From Pseudomonas putida (GTDB lineage: Bacteria > Pseudomonadota > Gammaproteobacteria > Pseudomonadales > Pseudomonadaceae), in contig CP124529.1 in assembly GCA_029953615.1 (NCBI GenBank), forward strand, positions 4,092,501 to 4,156,500: a DNA stretch of 64,000 bases. Reading direction: 5' to 3'. Each line of letters begins with the position of its first letter. The stretch's first letter is position 1. The notes under the pieces are model-generated. The model saw only the letters and a list, made by a program, of their open reading frames with translations, was not told the DNA's origin and ran no database searches. The position numbers were made by a program, and so were the translations under genes. Below are positions 8,802 through 17,769 of this stretch, piece after piece.

Positions 8802-8918
8802 CTGTAGGAGCGGCCTTGTGTCGCGATGGGCTGCGAAGCAGCCCCAGCAATTTGTTCATTGTTGCTGAAATCCTGGGGCCGCTTCGCAGCCCATCGCGAC
8901 ACAAGGCCGCTCCTACAG
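8802..8918. repeat. Inverted REP pair (GTAGGAGCGGCCTTGTG type)
   Basis: Two copies of an element of about 46 bp in opposite orientation (8802-8847 and 8873-8918), separated by 25 bp, between the convergent DUF3144 and soxR genes. The arms pair almost perfectly and would fold into a long hairpin. This family (GGAGCGGCCTTGTGTCGCGA core) differs from the TTCGCGGGC type found at most other sites here. Confidence 0.9.
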
Positions 8919-8931
8919 GACCGTGCATGGC

Positions 8932-9387
8932 TTATCTGGCCTTCTTTTCCAGGATCCGCGGCCCGGTACCTTCCTTGCCCAGCACATCCTCGGGGTTGCG
9001 CAGCGGGCAGTCCTCCAGCGACAGGCAGCCGCAGCCAATGCAGTTGTCCAGGCTGTCGCGCAACGCTTCCAGGGTGCGAATGCGGGCGTTCAGGTTTTCG
9101 CGCCAGGCGGTCGACATTTCGCCCCACTGCGCTGCCGTGAGCTTGCTGTTGGGCGCATAGCGGCTGAAGGCCTGCCTGATCTCCTCAAGCGGAATACCCG
9201 TGCGCTGCGCCACTTTGATGATGGCCAGCGTGCGCAGCACCAGTGAAGGATAGCGACGCTGGTTACCCGCCGTACGGACACTGGCGATCAGCCCCTTGGT
9301 CTCGTAGAAGTGCAGCGCAGACACCGCCACGCCGCTGCGTTTGGCCACTTCCCCTACCGTCAGCATCCGTGTGTTGTCCGCTGCCAT
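8932..9387 (-). CDS. soxR: Redox-sensitive MerR-family activator SoxR
   Basis: A 151-residue SoxR. It has the MerR winged helix ([20 protein letters not shown]), a dimerisation helix and the [2Fe-2S] cluster ligands in [12 protein letters not shown] (C-x2-C-x-C-x5-C). Oxidation of the cluster, typically by redox-cycling compounds such as phenazines or quinones, switches SoxR on. The start is ATG 9387 ([14 protein letters not shown]); longer in-frame starts run back through the shared promoter. It is divergent from a MexHI-like pump, the same partnership SoxR has with mexGHI-opmD in P. aeruginosa. Confidence 0.95.
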   Translation of the reverse strand: MAADNTRMLTVGEVAKRSGVAVSALHFYETKGLIASVRTAGNQRRYPSLVLRTLAIIKVAQRTGIPLEEIRQAFSRYAPNSKLTAAQWGEMSTAWRENLNARIRTLEALRDSLDNCIGCGCLSLEDCPLRNPEDVLGKEGTGPRILEKKAR

Positions 9388-9392
9388 GCCTG

Positions 9393-9423
9393 TTGACCTC
9401 AAGTTAAGTCGAGCTCTTATAGT
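9393..9423 (+). promoter_or_regulatory. SoxR-type promoter of the efflux genes
   Basis: A -35 TTGACC (9393-9398) and a -10 TATAGT (9418-9423) are separated by 19 bp, the long spacer characteristic of MerR-family activated promoters. Within it lies an imperfect dyad, CTCAAGTT/AAGTCGAG (9398-9413), resembling the SoxR box. It faces the efflux operon starting at 9473, while soxR begins at 9387 on the other strand. Confidence 0.8.
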
Positions 9424-9472
9424 CCTGTCCGGTCTTCCCCGCAACCGCTTTCCCTGATGATCGGAGCACTGC

Positions 9473-10570
9473 ATGAACAAAAGGATGTTACTGGCCTGTG
9501 CTGGCGCTGTTGCAGGTGCGCTGGCCGCTGCCTATGCATTGGTCGGCAGCGGTTCGGCGCCGCCGGCTGCGGCGGCATGGCCGGCGACCAAGGTGGCCCT
9601 GGCCACGGCCGAGCAGGTGCAGCTGGCACGGCAGAATTTTGCCTCGGGAGAGCTGGAGGCGGTCAACCAGGTGCAGGTGGCGGCCGAGACGGCGGGGCGC
9701 ATCACCCGCATCGCCTTCGAGTCGGGGCAATTGGTGAGTGCAGGGCAGTTGCTGGTTCAACTGAACGACGCCCCGGAGCAGGCCCAGCGTGTGCAGTTGC
9801 GGGCCAGGCTGCGCAATGCCGAAGTGGTGCTGCAGCGCAGCCGCAAGCTGCGCGCGGTTAACGCCGTGTCACAGGAGCTGCTCGACAATGCCGCCACCGC
9901 CGTTGATGTAGCCAGCGGCGAGCTGCAGCATGTCGAGGCGTTGATCGCGCAGAAGGCGATACGCGCACCGTTTGCCGGCAGGCTCGGCATCCGTCGGGTG
10001 CATCAGGGCCAGTACCTGAGCGCCGGTGAGACCATCGCCAGCCTGGCCGACAGCAGCCAGCTGCACGTCAATTTTTCCCTGGGCGAACAAGCGGCCCCCG
10101 AAGTGCACGTGGGGCAACTGCTGGCGCTGACGGTGGATGCGGTGCGCGGGCAGGACTTCCAGGCCCGGGTGGTCGCGGTGGACCCGGTGGTCAGCAAGGC
10201 GCGTCTGGTGCAGGTGCAGGCAGCCTTGCCGAACCCGGACGGGCAGTTGCAGCCCGGCATGTACGCCGGCGTGCGCCTGGATGCCGCGCAGCCGTCAAGC
10301 GTGCTGGCCGTGCCGGAAACCGCGATCACCTATACCGCCTACGGGCAGACGGTGTTCGTCGCTACCGGGGACCCGCAACAGGGTACCCGGGTCAGCCGGG
10401 TGCGGGTGACCACCGGTGAGCGCTGGCAGGGGCGGGTGGAAATCACTTCCGGCCTGGCGCCCGGTGACCAGGTGGTGGTTTCCGGCCAGTTGAAACTGAG
10501 CGACGGCATGCCGGTCGAGCCCGTGGCGCAGGACAGCCTGCAGGCCAGTCAGGGAGGGCGGCAATCGTGA
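9473..10570 (+). CDS. RND efflux membrane fusion protein (MexH-like)
   Basis: A 365-residue periplasmic adaptor of an RND pump. An N-terminal hydrophobic segment ([20 protein letters not shown]) acts as signal or anchor. The split lipoyl/biotinyl domain ([15 protein letters not shown] ... [20 protein letters not shown]) brackets a helical hairpin, followed by beta-barrel and membrane-proximal domains. It links the inner-membrane pump to an outer-membrane channel. The next gene overlaps it by four bases (GTGA). No outer-membrane factor gene follows, so the pair must borrow one. Similarity to MexH and the adjacent SoxR suggest export of redox-active compounds; this is inference. Confidence 0.92.
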   Translation: MNKRMLLACAGAVAGALAAAYALVGSGSAPPAAAAWPATKVALATAEQVQLARQNFASGELEAVNQVQVAAETAGRITRIAFESGQLVSAGQLLVQLNDAPEQAQRVQLRARLRNAEVVLQRSRKLRAVNAVSQELLDNAATAVDVASGELQHVEALIAQKAIRAPFAGRLGIRRVHQGQYLSAGETIASLADSSQLHVNFSLGEQAAPEVHVGQLLALTVDAVRGQDFQARVVAVDPVVSKARLVQVQAALPNPDGQLQPGMYAGVRLDAAQPSSVLAVPETAITYTAYGQTVFVATGDPQQGTRVSRVRVTTGERWQGRVEITSGLAPGDQVVVSGQLKLSDGMPVEPVAQDSLQASQGGRQS

Positions 10571-13500
10571 CGTTCACCGACCTCTTTGTCCGCCGCCCGG
10601 TACTGGCGCTGGTAGTCAGCAGCCTGATCATCCTGCTGGGGCTGTTTGCCCTGGGCAAGCTGCCGATCCGCCAGTACCCGCTGCTGGAAACCTCCACCAT
10701 CAGCATCAGCACCGAGTACCCCGGTGCCTCCGCCGAGCTGATGCAAGGCTTCGTGACCCAGCCGATCACCCAGGCGGTGTCGTCGGTCGAGGGCATCGAC
10801 TACCTGTCCTCGTCGTCGCAGCAGGGGCGCAGCCTGATCACCTTGCGCATGGTGCTCAACCGCGACTCGACCCAGGCACTTGCCGAGACCATGGCCAAGG
10901 TCAACCAGGTGCGCTATCGCCTGCCGGAAAAGGCCTACGACCCGGTAGTGGAGCTATCGGCAGGTGACTCCACCGCGGTAGCCTACGTAGGCTTTGCCAG
11001 CGAAACCTTGTCGATACCCGAGCTGAGCGATTACCTGTCGCGGGTGGTGGAGCCGCAGTTCTCCGGCATCGATGGTGTGGCCAAGGTGCAGTCGTTCGGC
11101 GGCCAGCGCCTGGCCATGCGCCTGTGGCTGGACAGCGAGCAGATGGCCGGGCGTGGGGTAACAGCCGCCGACGTGGCACAGGCGGTGCGTGCCAACAACT
11201 ACCAGGCAACGCCGGGACAGGTGCGCGGGCAGTACGTGCTGGCCGACATCCAGGTGGACACTGACCTGACCCGGGTCGAGGACTTCCGCGAGCTGATCAT
11301 CCGCAACGATGGCACCGACCTGGTGCGCCTGCGCGATGTCGGCACCGTCGAGCTGAGCGCGGCGGCCACCCAGACCAGCGCCACCATGGACGGCAAGCCC
11401 GCCGTGCACCTGGGGCTGTTCCCCACCCCTACCGGCAACCCGCTGGTGATCGTCGAGGGTATTCGCCAGCTGCTGCCGCAGATCCGCCAGACCCTGCCAC
11501 CCGGGGTGGAGGTGGCGCTGGCCTACGAGACCGCCCGCTTCATCGACGCCTCGATCGACGAGGTGCTGCACACCCTGGTGGAGGCCATGCTGATCGTGGT
11601 GCTGGTCATCTGGCTGTGCCTGGGTTCGCTGCGCAGCGTGGTGATCGCGGTGGTGGCCATTCCGCTGTCGATGTTGGGGGCTGCGGGCCTGATGCTGCTG
11701 TTCGGCTTCAGCCTGAACCTGCTGACCTTGCTGGCGATGGTGCTGGCCATCGGCCTGGTGGTGGACGATGCCATCGTGGTGGTGGAGAACGTGCACCGCC
11801 ATATCGAAGAGGGCAAGTCGCCGGTTGCCGCGGCGCTGGCCGGGGCGCGGGAAATCGCCGGGCCGGTGATCGCCATGACCCTGACCCTGGCCGCCGTATA
11901 CGCGCCGATCGGCTTGATGGGCGGGCTGACCGGCACGCTGTTCCGTGAGTTTGCCCTGACCCTGGCGGGGGCGGTGATCGTGTCCGGCATCGTCGCGCTC
12001 ACCCTGTCGCCGGTAATGAGCTCGCTGTTGTTGCAACCCGGCCAGCAGCATGGTGCCATGGCCAACATGGCGGACCGCTTGTTCGGTATGCTGACCGGGG
12101 CCTATGGGCGAATACTCGCCTACACCCTGTCGCATCGCTGGATCAGTGGTGGTGTGGCGCTTGTGGTGTGCCTGAGCCTGCCTTGGCTGTACCTGCTGCC
12201 GCAGCGCGAGCTGGCCCCGCCCGAGGACCAGGCGGCGGTGCTGACGGCCATCAAGTCCCCGCAGCATGCCAGCCTGGATTATGTGGAGCGCTTTGCCCTG
12301 AAGCTGGACCAGGTGATGAAGTCCCTCGCCGAAACCACCGACACCTGGATCATCAACGGCACCGACGGCCCGTCCGCCAGTTTCGGCGGCATCAACCTCA
12401 GCGCCTGGCAGGCCCGCGAGCGTTCCGCCGCGCAGGTGCAGGCGCAGTTGCAGCAGGCCGTGGCGGACATCGAGGGCAGTAGCATCTTCGCCTTCCAGGT
12501 AGCCTCGCTGCCGGGCTCCAGCGGTGGCTTGCCGGTGCAGATGGTATTGCGCAGCGCACAGGGCTACCCCGAGCTGTACCAGACCATGGAGATGATCAAG
12601 CAGCGCGCCCGCGACAGCGGCCTGTTCAGCGTGGTGGACAGCGACCTCGACTACAACAACCCGGTGGTCAAGGTGCGCATCGATCGCGCCAAGGCGGCCA
12701 GCCTGGGCATCAGCATGCAGGCCATCGGCGAGTCGCTGGGCGTGCTGGTGGGCGAGCAGTACCTCAACCGTTTCGCCCTGTTCGGGCGCTCCTACGACGT
12801 GATCCCGCAAAGCATCCAGGACCAGCGCCTGACGCCAGCGGCGCTGAACCGCCAGTACGTGCGCGCCGAAAACGGCAGCCTGGTGCCGCTGGCCACAGTG
12901 GTGCAGCTGGACATCGAAGTGGCGCCCAACCGCTTGCTGCAGTTCGACCAGCAGAACGCCAGTACTCTGCAGGCGATCCCGGCGCCCGGTGTGTCGATGG
13001 GCAATGCCGTGGCATTTCTCGAACAGCTTGCCGCTGAACTGCCACCTGGCTTCAGCCATGACTGGCTATCGGAATCGCGTCAGTACGTACAGGAGGGCTA
13101 TGCCCTGATGTGGGCGTTTCTCGCCGCCCTGGTGGTGATCTACCTGGTGCTGGCCGCGCAGTACGAAAGCCTGCTGGACCCGCTGATCATCCTGGTGACC
13201 GTGCCGCTTTCGATCTGTGGTGCACTGCTGCCGCTGGCGCTGGGCTGGGCCACGCTGAATATCTATACGCAGATCGGCCTGGTGACCCTGATCGGCCTGA
13301 TCAGCAAGCACGGCATCCTGATGGTGGAGTTTGCCAACGAGATCCAGGTGCGTGACAACCTTGACCGCGCCGCTGCCATTGTTCGCGCCGCGCAGATACG
13401 CCTGCGGCCGGTGCTGATGACCACCGCGGCGATGACTTTCGGCGTGCTGCCGCTGCTGTTCGCCAGTGGCGCCGGGGCCAACAGCCGCTTTGGCCTGGGC

Positions 13501-13647
13501 GTGGTGATCGTGTGCGGGATGCTGGTGGGGACCTTGTTTACCCTGTTTGTGCTGCCGACGATCTATGCCTGGCTGGCGCGCGACCATCGGCTGACCACGG
13601 TGCGGGGGCAGCAGTTGGCGGAGGCTGAGCGGGTGCTGGGTATGTGA
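10567..13647 (+). CDS. RND efflux transporter (MexI-like)
   Basis: A 1026-residue inner-membrane RND transporter of the hydrophobe/amphiphile exporter family. It opens with FVRRPVLALVVSSLIILLGL, has two large periplasmic loops, and carries the proton-relay motif GLVVDDAIVVVENVHRHIEE in the fourth membrane helix. Segments such as VTQPITQAVSSVEGIDYLSS, YETARFIDASIDEV and GLISKHGILMVEFANE resemble what I recall of P. aeruginosa MexI. The start is GTG 10567, overlapping the stop of the adaptor gene. Unlike mexGHI-opmD, there is neither a mexG-like DoxX gene before it nor an opmD after it. Proton-driven export of toxic, probably redox-active, compounds under SoxR control is inferred. Confidence 0.93.
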   Translation: MTFTDLFVRRPVLALVVSSLIILLGLFALGKLPIRQYPLLETSTISISTEYPGASAELMQGFVTQPITQAVSSVEGIDYLSSSSQQGRSLITLRMVLNRDSTQALAETMAKVNQVRYRLPEKAYDPVVELSAGDSTAVAYVGFASETLSIPELSDYLSRVVEPQFSGIDGVAKVQSFGGQRLAMRLWLDSEQMAGRGVTAADVAQAVRANNYQATPGQVRGQYVLADIQVDTDLTRVEDFRELIIRNDGTDLVRLRDVGTVELSAAATQTSATMDGKPAVHLGLFPTPTGNPLVIVEGIRQLLPQIRQTLPPGVEVALAYETARFIDASIDEVLHTLVEAMLIVVLVIWLCLGSLRSVVIAVVAIPLSMLGAAGLMLLFGFSLNLLTLLAMVLAIGLVVDDAIVVVENVHRHIEEGKSPVAAALAGAREIAGPVIAMTLTLAAVYAPIGLMGGLTGTLFREFALTLAGAVIVSGIVALTLSPVMSSLLLQPGQQHGAMANMADRLFGMLTGAYGRILAYTLSHRWISGGVALVVCLSLPWLYLLPQRELAPPEDQAAVLTAIKSPQHASLDYVERFALKLDQVMKSLAETTDTWIINGTDGPSASFGGINLSAWQARERSAAQVQAQLQQAVADIEGSSIFAFQVASLPGSSGGLPVQMVLRSAQGYPELYQTMEMIKQRARDSGLFSVVDSDLDYNNPVVKVRIDRAKAASLGISMQAIGESLGVLVGEQYLNRFALFGRSYDVIPQSIQDQRLTPAALNRQYVRAENGSLVPLATVVQLDIEVAPNRLLQFDQQNASTLQAIPAPGVSMGNAVAFLEQLAAELPPGFSHDWLSESRQYVQEGYALMWAFLAALVVIYLVLAAQYESLLDPLIILVTVPLSICGALLPLALGWATLNIYTQIGLVTLIGLISKHGILMVEFANEIQVRDNLDRAAAIVRAAQIRLRPVLMTTAAMTFGVLPLLFASGAGANSRFGLGVVIVCGMLVGTLFTLFVLPTIYAWLARDHRLTTVRGQQLAEAERVLGM

Positions 13648-13662
13648 AGGGGAACCGGGCCA

Positions 13663-13831
13663 TTGGGGCTGCTGCGCAGCCCATCGCCGGCAAGCCAGCT
13701 CCCACCTCGACTGCATTGACCTCAAGCCTTGTGCAGTACTTCTGGGAGCAACTGTCTTGCTCAATTTCTAAAAGCTGGCGCGATCCTTGTGGGAGCTGGC
13801 TTGCCGGCGATGGGCCGCACAGCGGCCCCGA
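13663..13831. repeat. Inverted REP pair
   Basis: Arms at about 13663-13706 and 13788-13831 (core ATCGCCGGCAAGCCAGCTCCCAC and its complement) flank about 80 bp of non-coding DNA between the convergent RND and GntR genes. I see no gene or other signal in this interval. Confidence 0.85.
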
Positions 13832-13839
13832 TTGCCCGA

Positions 13840-14577
13840 TCAGGACGGCGACCGATCCCGACGTATCTGGGTAATCAGGGTAAAGCGGTCATCGGGGTGC
13901 ACCGTCTCGGCAACCGCCATCAGGTCGCCGTTTTCCTCGCGGTAATGGCGAATGATCTTCAGCCCCGGCGCGCCTGCCTCGGCCTTCAGCGCCCGGGCCA
14001 TTTCCGTGCTCAGCAACACTGCCCGCACCTGCTGGTCGACCACCGCGATCGACCGGCCATAGCGCTGCTCGATCAGCCCGGCAATCAGCTGGTCGGGGTG
14101 CTCGCGGGCCAACTCGATGACTTCGGCATAATCGCGCTGCGCATACACAGCGCTCCAGCACAGCGGTGCTGCGTTGTGCGCGCGGTCGACGCGGATGCTG
14201 GACACGCAGAAGTAATGCTCGCCCGGTACCAGCCCCAGCCGCGCCGCCTGGTTCAGGTCAGCGACGAAGTGGCGAACGTCCTGGATTTCCCGTTGCTGGG
14301 TTTGCGCCAGGTGCGCCAGCTCCGCCACGCTGGCCAATGACTGCGAGTAGCCACCGCGCGGGGTGCTGGCCTCGACCCGGGTGCCCACGCGCTTGCGCCG
14401 CGATACAAGCCCTTGGTCGAGCAACTGGTTGATCGCTGCGCGCACCGTGTGCCGGCTCACATTGTACAGCTCGCACAGCTCGAACTCGGTTGGCAGCAGG
14501 CTGCCCACCGGGTAGCGGCCGCTGGCGATGCCTTCCATCAGGTCCTTTGCCACGATGGAATAGCGCGTCGGGTTCAT
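13840..14577 (-). CDS. GntR/HutC-family transcriptional regulator
   Basis: A 245-residue regulator with an N-terminal GntR winged helix (LPTEFELCELYNVSRHTVRA, then AINQLLDQGLVSRRKRVGTR) and a C-terminal UTRA ligand-binding domain ending in HPDDRFTLITQIRRD. Such proteins are usually repressors relieved by a small metabolite. No catabolic genes lie next to it, and the upstream gene in the same direction is an acetyltransferase, so the target and ligand cannot be inferred from context. Confidence 0.88.
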   Translation of the reverse strand: MNPTRYSIVAKDLMEGIASGRYPVGSLLPTEFELCELYNVSRHTVRAAINQLLDQGLVSRRKRVGTRVEASTPRGGYSQSLASVAELAHLAQTQQREIQDVRHFVADLNQAARLGLVPGEHYFCVSSIRVDRAHNAAPLCWSAVYAQRDYAEVIELAREHPDQLIAGLIEQRYGRSIAVVDQQVRAVLLSTEMARALKAEAGAPGLKIIRHYREENGDLMAVAETVHPDDRFTLITQIRRDRSPS

Positions 14578-14635
14578 ACCTTTGGTCTGTCTCGCAAATG
14601 TGTAACAGCGGCAGGGCGCAAAGCGGCCCCGGAAA

Positions 14636-15079
14636 TCAAGCCTGTGCGGGCAAGCTCATATGCAGCAAGGGGAACGGTCGCCCCTCGCCATCCAGCGGTG
14701 AGCGGCCAGTCTGGATGAAGCCGTAATGCCGATAGAAGCCCACTGCCTGCGGGTTCTGCTCGTTGACATCGACGCTCATCGTGCTGCGCGACTGGCGGCC
14801 GAAATCCAGCAGCGCGCGGCCTATGCCCTGGCCGTGGCGCTCAGGGTCGACGAAGAGCATTTCCACGTGGTCGCCATTGAAGCCGATAAAGCCCAGCGGG
14901 CGGTCTTCGGTGTCAACTGCAACCCAGAGTTCGACGGCCTGAAAATAGACGTCGCGCAATTGCGGCAGCAGCGCGTCGATGTCGGAGGCTTGCAGAAAGT
15001 GATGTGTGGCGCGTACGGCGCGCAGCCAGATATCGAGCAGTTGCGGGTGGTCTGCAGCGATGCTTTGGCGAATGATCAT
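14636..15079 (-). CDS. GNAT-family N-acetyltransferase (YjaB-like)
   Basis: A 147-residue single GNAT domain. The acetyl-CoA-binding motif A is seen in VEMLFVDPERHGQGIGRALL (the QGIG loop), and the C-terminal NEQNPQAVGFYRHYGF is typical of the family. It transfers an acetyl group from acetyl-CoA to an unknown amine. It is transcribed in the same direction as the downstream GntR gene with a 58-bp gap. Confidence 0.85.
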   Translation of the reverse strand: MIIRQSIAADHPQLLDIWLRAVRATHHFLQASDIDALLPQLRDVYFQAVELWVAVDTEDRPLGFIGFNGDHVEMLFVDPERHGQGIGRALLDFGRQSRSTMSVDVNEQNPQAVGFYRHYGFIQTGRSPLDGEGRPFPLLHMSLPAQA

Positions 15080-15199
15080 GGGGTCATGCCTGAGCGGTGG
15101 ATGGCCGGGAAGGCTGGGAGGAAGAAAAAGGGTACCCGGATTGTGTGGGGTGGGGCAATGGATGGTGTGTAGCGCATCAGTTGATGCGTTGCCTGGGCT

Positions 15200-15310
15200 G
15201 GCCCTTTCGCGGGTAAACCCGCTCCCACAGGTACGGCGCCGGCCTGGAGGGCAGAGTCGTACCTGTGGGGGCGGGTTTACCCGCGAACACGGGCGAAGCC
15301 CGTGCCGGGT
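15200..15310. repeat. Inverted REP pair (TTCGCGGGTAAACCCGCTCCCAC type)
   Basis: Two opposed copies, about 15200-15232 and 15259-15310, lie downstream of the lysA-like gene and upstream of the GNAT gene. The rest of 15080-15319 shows nothing recognisable. Confidence 0.85.
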
Positions 15311-15319
15311 GGATCGTGC

Positions 15320-16553
15320 TTAGAGGCCAGCCTCCAGGCTCAGCAGGTCCTGCACCGTCTGCCGCCGGCGGATCATCCGCAGCGCGCCATCCTCGATCAG
15401 GAACTCCGGCAGCAATGGCCGGCTGTTGTAGTTCGACGACATCGACGCGCCATAGGCCCCGGCGTCGTGGATCACCAGCAGGTCACCCACCTGCGCCTGG
15501 GGGCAGGTCATGCGGGGCCAGTTGCTGATCATCCTGGGTAAATACATCGCCCGACTCGCACAGCGGCCCGGCCACCACGGTCGGCTGCCGTGGGCGGTCC
15601 ACCGGCTGGCCGTTGGCGTCGAGCAGGGTCATGCGGTGGTAGGCGCCGTACATCGCCGGGCGCATCAGGTCGTTGAAGCCGGCGTCGATCATGACGAAGG
15701 TATTGCGACCGACCTGCTTCACGGCGCGTACCTCGGCCACCAGGTAGCCCGATTCCGCCACCAGGAAGCGCCCTGGCTCTATCTCCATGCGCACAGGGTG
15801 GCCAAGCATCGCTTCGATTTCCTTGCGGGCCACGGCCCAGGTCCGGGCGTAGCGTTGCAGGTCGACCGGCGTGTCGCTGCTGCGGTACGGGGTGGAAAGC
15901 CCGCCGCCAATGGAGAACGCCTCGATGTCCACGCCCAGGCGGCCGATCAGCTCGATCATCGAGCGGGCCACTTGCTCGAGATGTTGGTAATCCACCCCGG
16001 AGCCGATGTGCATGTGCACGCCCACCAGGTGCAGGCCGTAGGTTTTCACGCAGGTCAGCGCTTCGCCCAGTTCTTCGTGCCAGATACCGTGCTTGCTGTT
16101 CTCGCCGCCGGTGTTGGTCTTGCGGCTGTGGCCGTGGCCGAAGCCGGGGTTGATGCGGATCCACACGCGGTGGCCGGGCGAGCGTTCGCCCAGCTGGCGC
16201 AGCATGTCGATCGAGCCGGCGTTGACTTCGATCTTCGAGGCCACTACCCGCTCCAGGGTAGGCCGATCCAGCGCATCGCACGTCAGCACCACGCCGGCAG
16301 GGTCGCCATCCACGCTTGCGCCCGCGGCAAAAGCCCGTTCCATTTCGCCCAGCGACACCGCGTCCAGCACCAGGCCGTGGGCGCGCATCAGGCGCAGCAC
16401 GTGCAGGTTGGGGTTGGCCTTCTGGGCGAAGCGCACGGTGTCGAATGCCTTCAGCTGTTCGACACGCTCGGCGATGGTGCCGGCGTCGTAGGCCCACAGC
16501 GGCGAGCCGTGCTGGCGGACAGCCTCGGCCAGAAGCGGGAAGGGTGCAGTCAT
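15320..16553 (-). pseudogene. lysA: Diaminopimelate decarboxylase (E. coli LysA type), frameshifted near the C-terminus
   Basis: The product closely matches enterobacterial LysA, which makes lysine from meso-diaminopimelate with PLP. Visible are VRFAQKANPNLHVLRLM with the PLP-binding Lys, NPGFGHGHSRKTNTGGENSK, HMHIGSGVDY, EIEPGRFLVAESGYLV and AGPLCESGDVFTQDD. After this the frame closes at 15483, while the true C-terminus (QAQVGDLLVIHDAGAYGASM, SSNYNSRPLLPE, RRRQTVQDLL) continues in another frame to 15320. The break is at the GGGG run 15514-15517, by one extra base or two missing. The lost end carries active-site residues (the family's HDTGAYG region), so the broken form should be inactive. 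I use ATG 16553 (MTAPFPLLAEAV); ATG 16568 or GTG 16583 are possible. A divergent lysR follows. Confidence 0.85.
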
Positions 16554-16606
16554 GGTGGCGTTACTCATAATAAGGAAGGCCACGAGAATGAGCCAAAGCA
16601 GTAATT

Positions 16607-16628
16607 CAGAAAAATAGCTATTTTTCTG
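16607..16628. promoter_or_regulatory. Perfect 22-bp palindrome between lysA and lysR
   Basis: The half-site CAGAAAAATAG is followed directly by its exact complement. It lies just upstream of lysA and may be an operator or part of the lysA promoter region. Function is inferred from position. Confidence 0.55.
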
Positions 16629-16635
16629 TCAGCCA

Positions 16636-16652
16636 TTCATATCTGATATGAA
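16636..16652. promoter_or_regulatory. Palindrome TTCATATCTGATATGAA, probable LysR operator
   Basis: A perfect 17-bp inverted repeat with a one-base centre, 27 bp before the lysR start and about 80 bp before lysA. It contains the T-N11-A layout of LysR-type boxes, and divergent lysA/lysR promoters are the classic site of LysR binding. Confidence 0.7.
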
Positions 16653-16678
16653 CATCCGCCGACTTGCCAGGTATTGTC

Positions 16679-17584
16679 GTGAAACTGTCCGTCCGCCATA
16701 TCGAAGTGTTCCGCGCCATCATGGCCGCTGGCAGCGTTACCGGTGCGGCGCGCCTGCTGTTTACCTCGCAGCCCACCGTCAGCCGTGAGCTGGCGCGGCT
16801 GGAGCAGGTAACCGGGCTGAACCTGTTCGAGCGCGAAGGTGGCCGCCTGGTGGCGACGGCCCAGGCGCTGCTGTTGATCGAGGAGGTTGAGCGGGCCTAC
16901 GTAGGACTGGAGCGCATCGACCGCTTTGCCCAGGCCATTCGCAACTTCGAGCAGGGCCGGCTGGCCATTACCTGCCTGCCGCTGTTTTCCCAGACCTTGC
17001 TGCCCAAGGTTTGCCAGCGCTTTCACCAGCAGCACCGGGGGGTGAGCGTGAGTATCCTGGCGCAGGAGTCGCCGTTGCTGGAAGAATCACTGGTGGCCCA
17101 GCAGCATGACCTGGGCCTGACCGAGGTCGAGCAGATACCGCGTGGCGCCTACGGTGAATTGCTGTTCAGCGCCAACATGGTATGCGTGCTGCCTGACGGG
17201 CACCCGTTGCAGGCCAGGTCCGAGCTGGAGCTGAGCGATTTTCACGAGGTCGATTTCATCAACCTGGCCAGCCTCGACACTTACCGCCAGCGCCTGGACC
17301 AGCACTTCCGTGCGGCGGGGGTGAACCGCCGCACGGTCATCGAGACCACCAGTGCTGCCTCGGTATGTGCCATGGTCAGGCAGGGCCTGGGGGTGGCGAT
17401 CATCAACCCGCTGAGCGGACTGGAGGCGGCGCAGGGCGGGTTGCCGATCCGGCGGTTGCGGGTGTCGGTGCCATACCAGGTGATGCTGATCAGGCCGGAC
17501 CACCGGCCGGCGTCGGCGGCGGTGGAGCCGTTTTGTGAGGCGTTGCGGGTGCAGGCCCGGGAGATGCAGGCGGCACTGATCTGA
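16679..17584 (+). CDS. lysR: LysR-family regulator divergent from lysA (probable LysR)
   Basis: A 301-residue LysR-type protein. The helix-turn-helix is VRHIEVFRAIMAAGSVTGAA followed by RLLFTSQPTVSRELARLE; the C-terminal part is a normal effector domain. In E. coli the same arrangement exists: LysR, divergent from lysA, activates lysA in response to diaminopimelate. GTG 16679 is chosen because AGG at 16669-16671 sits seven bases upstream. It may instead be an ArgP- or OccR-like relative, but the partner gene makes LysR the best reading. Confidence 0.85.
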   Translation: MKLSVRHIEVFRAIMAAGSVTGAARLLFTSQPTVSRELARLEQVTGLNLFEREGGRLVATAQALLLIEEVERAYVGLERIDRFAQAIRNFEQGRLAITCLPLFSQTLLPKVCQRFHQQHRGVSVSILAQESPLLEESLVAQQHDLGLTEVEQIPRGAYGELLFSANMVCVLPDGHPLQARSELELSDFHEVDFINLASLDTYRQRLDQHFRAAGVNRRTVIETTSAASVCAMVRQGLGVAIINPLSGLEAAQGGLPIRRLRVSVPYQVMLIRPDHRPASAAVEPFCEALRVQAREMQAALI

Positions 17585-17596
17585 AGCCCTCTGAGC

Positions 17597-17760
17597 CACC
17601 GCGTCGCCTGCTTCGCGGGTAAAGCCGGTCCCACAGGGATCGCGCAGGTTTCGGGTTCATGCGGTCCCTGTGGGAGCGGCCGTGGCCGCGAACACCGGCG
17701 TAGCCGGTGCCAGCCACCGCGTCGCCTGCTTCGCGGGCACGCCCGCTCCCACAGGGACCG
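17597..17760. repeat. Cluster of three REP elements
   Basis: Three copies at about 17597-17639, 17663-17710 and 17713-17759, the middle one inverted relative to the others, fill the space between the convergent lysR and small acidic-protein genes. Cores are TTCGCGGG...CCCGCTCCCACAGGG variants. Nothing else is seen in this interval. Confidence 0.85.
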
Positions 17761-17769
17761 CGCAAGTGT

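Noticed and set aside
10954..13059. A 701-codon frame antisense to the RND pump
   Set aside because: Same GC-bias artefact; low-complexity, His/Gln-rich translation and no ribosome binding site or neighbour support.
17597..17760. CRISPR-like array
   Set aside because: The three repeats are REP elements in mixed orientation with unequal spacing, and no cas genes are present.
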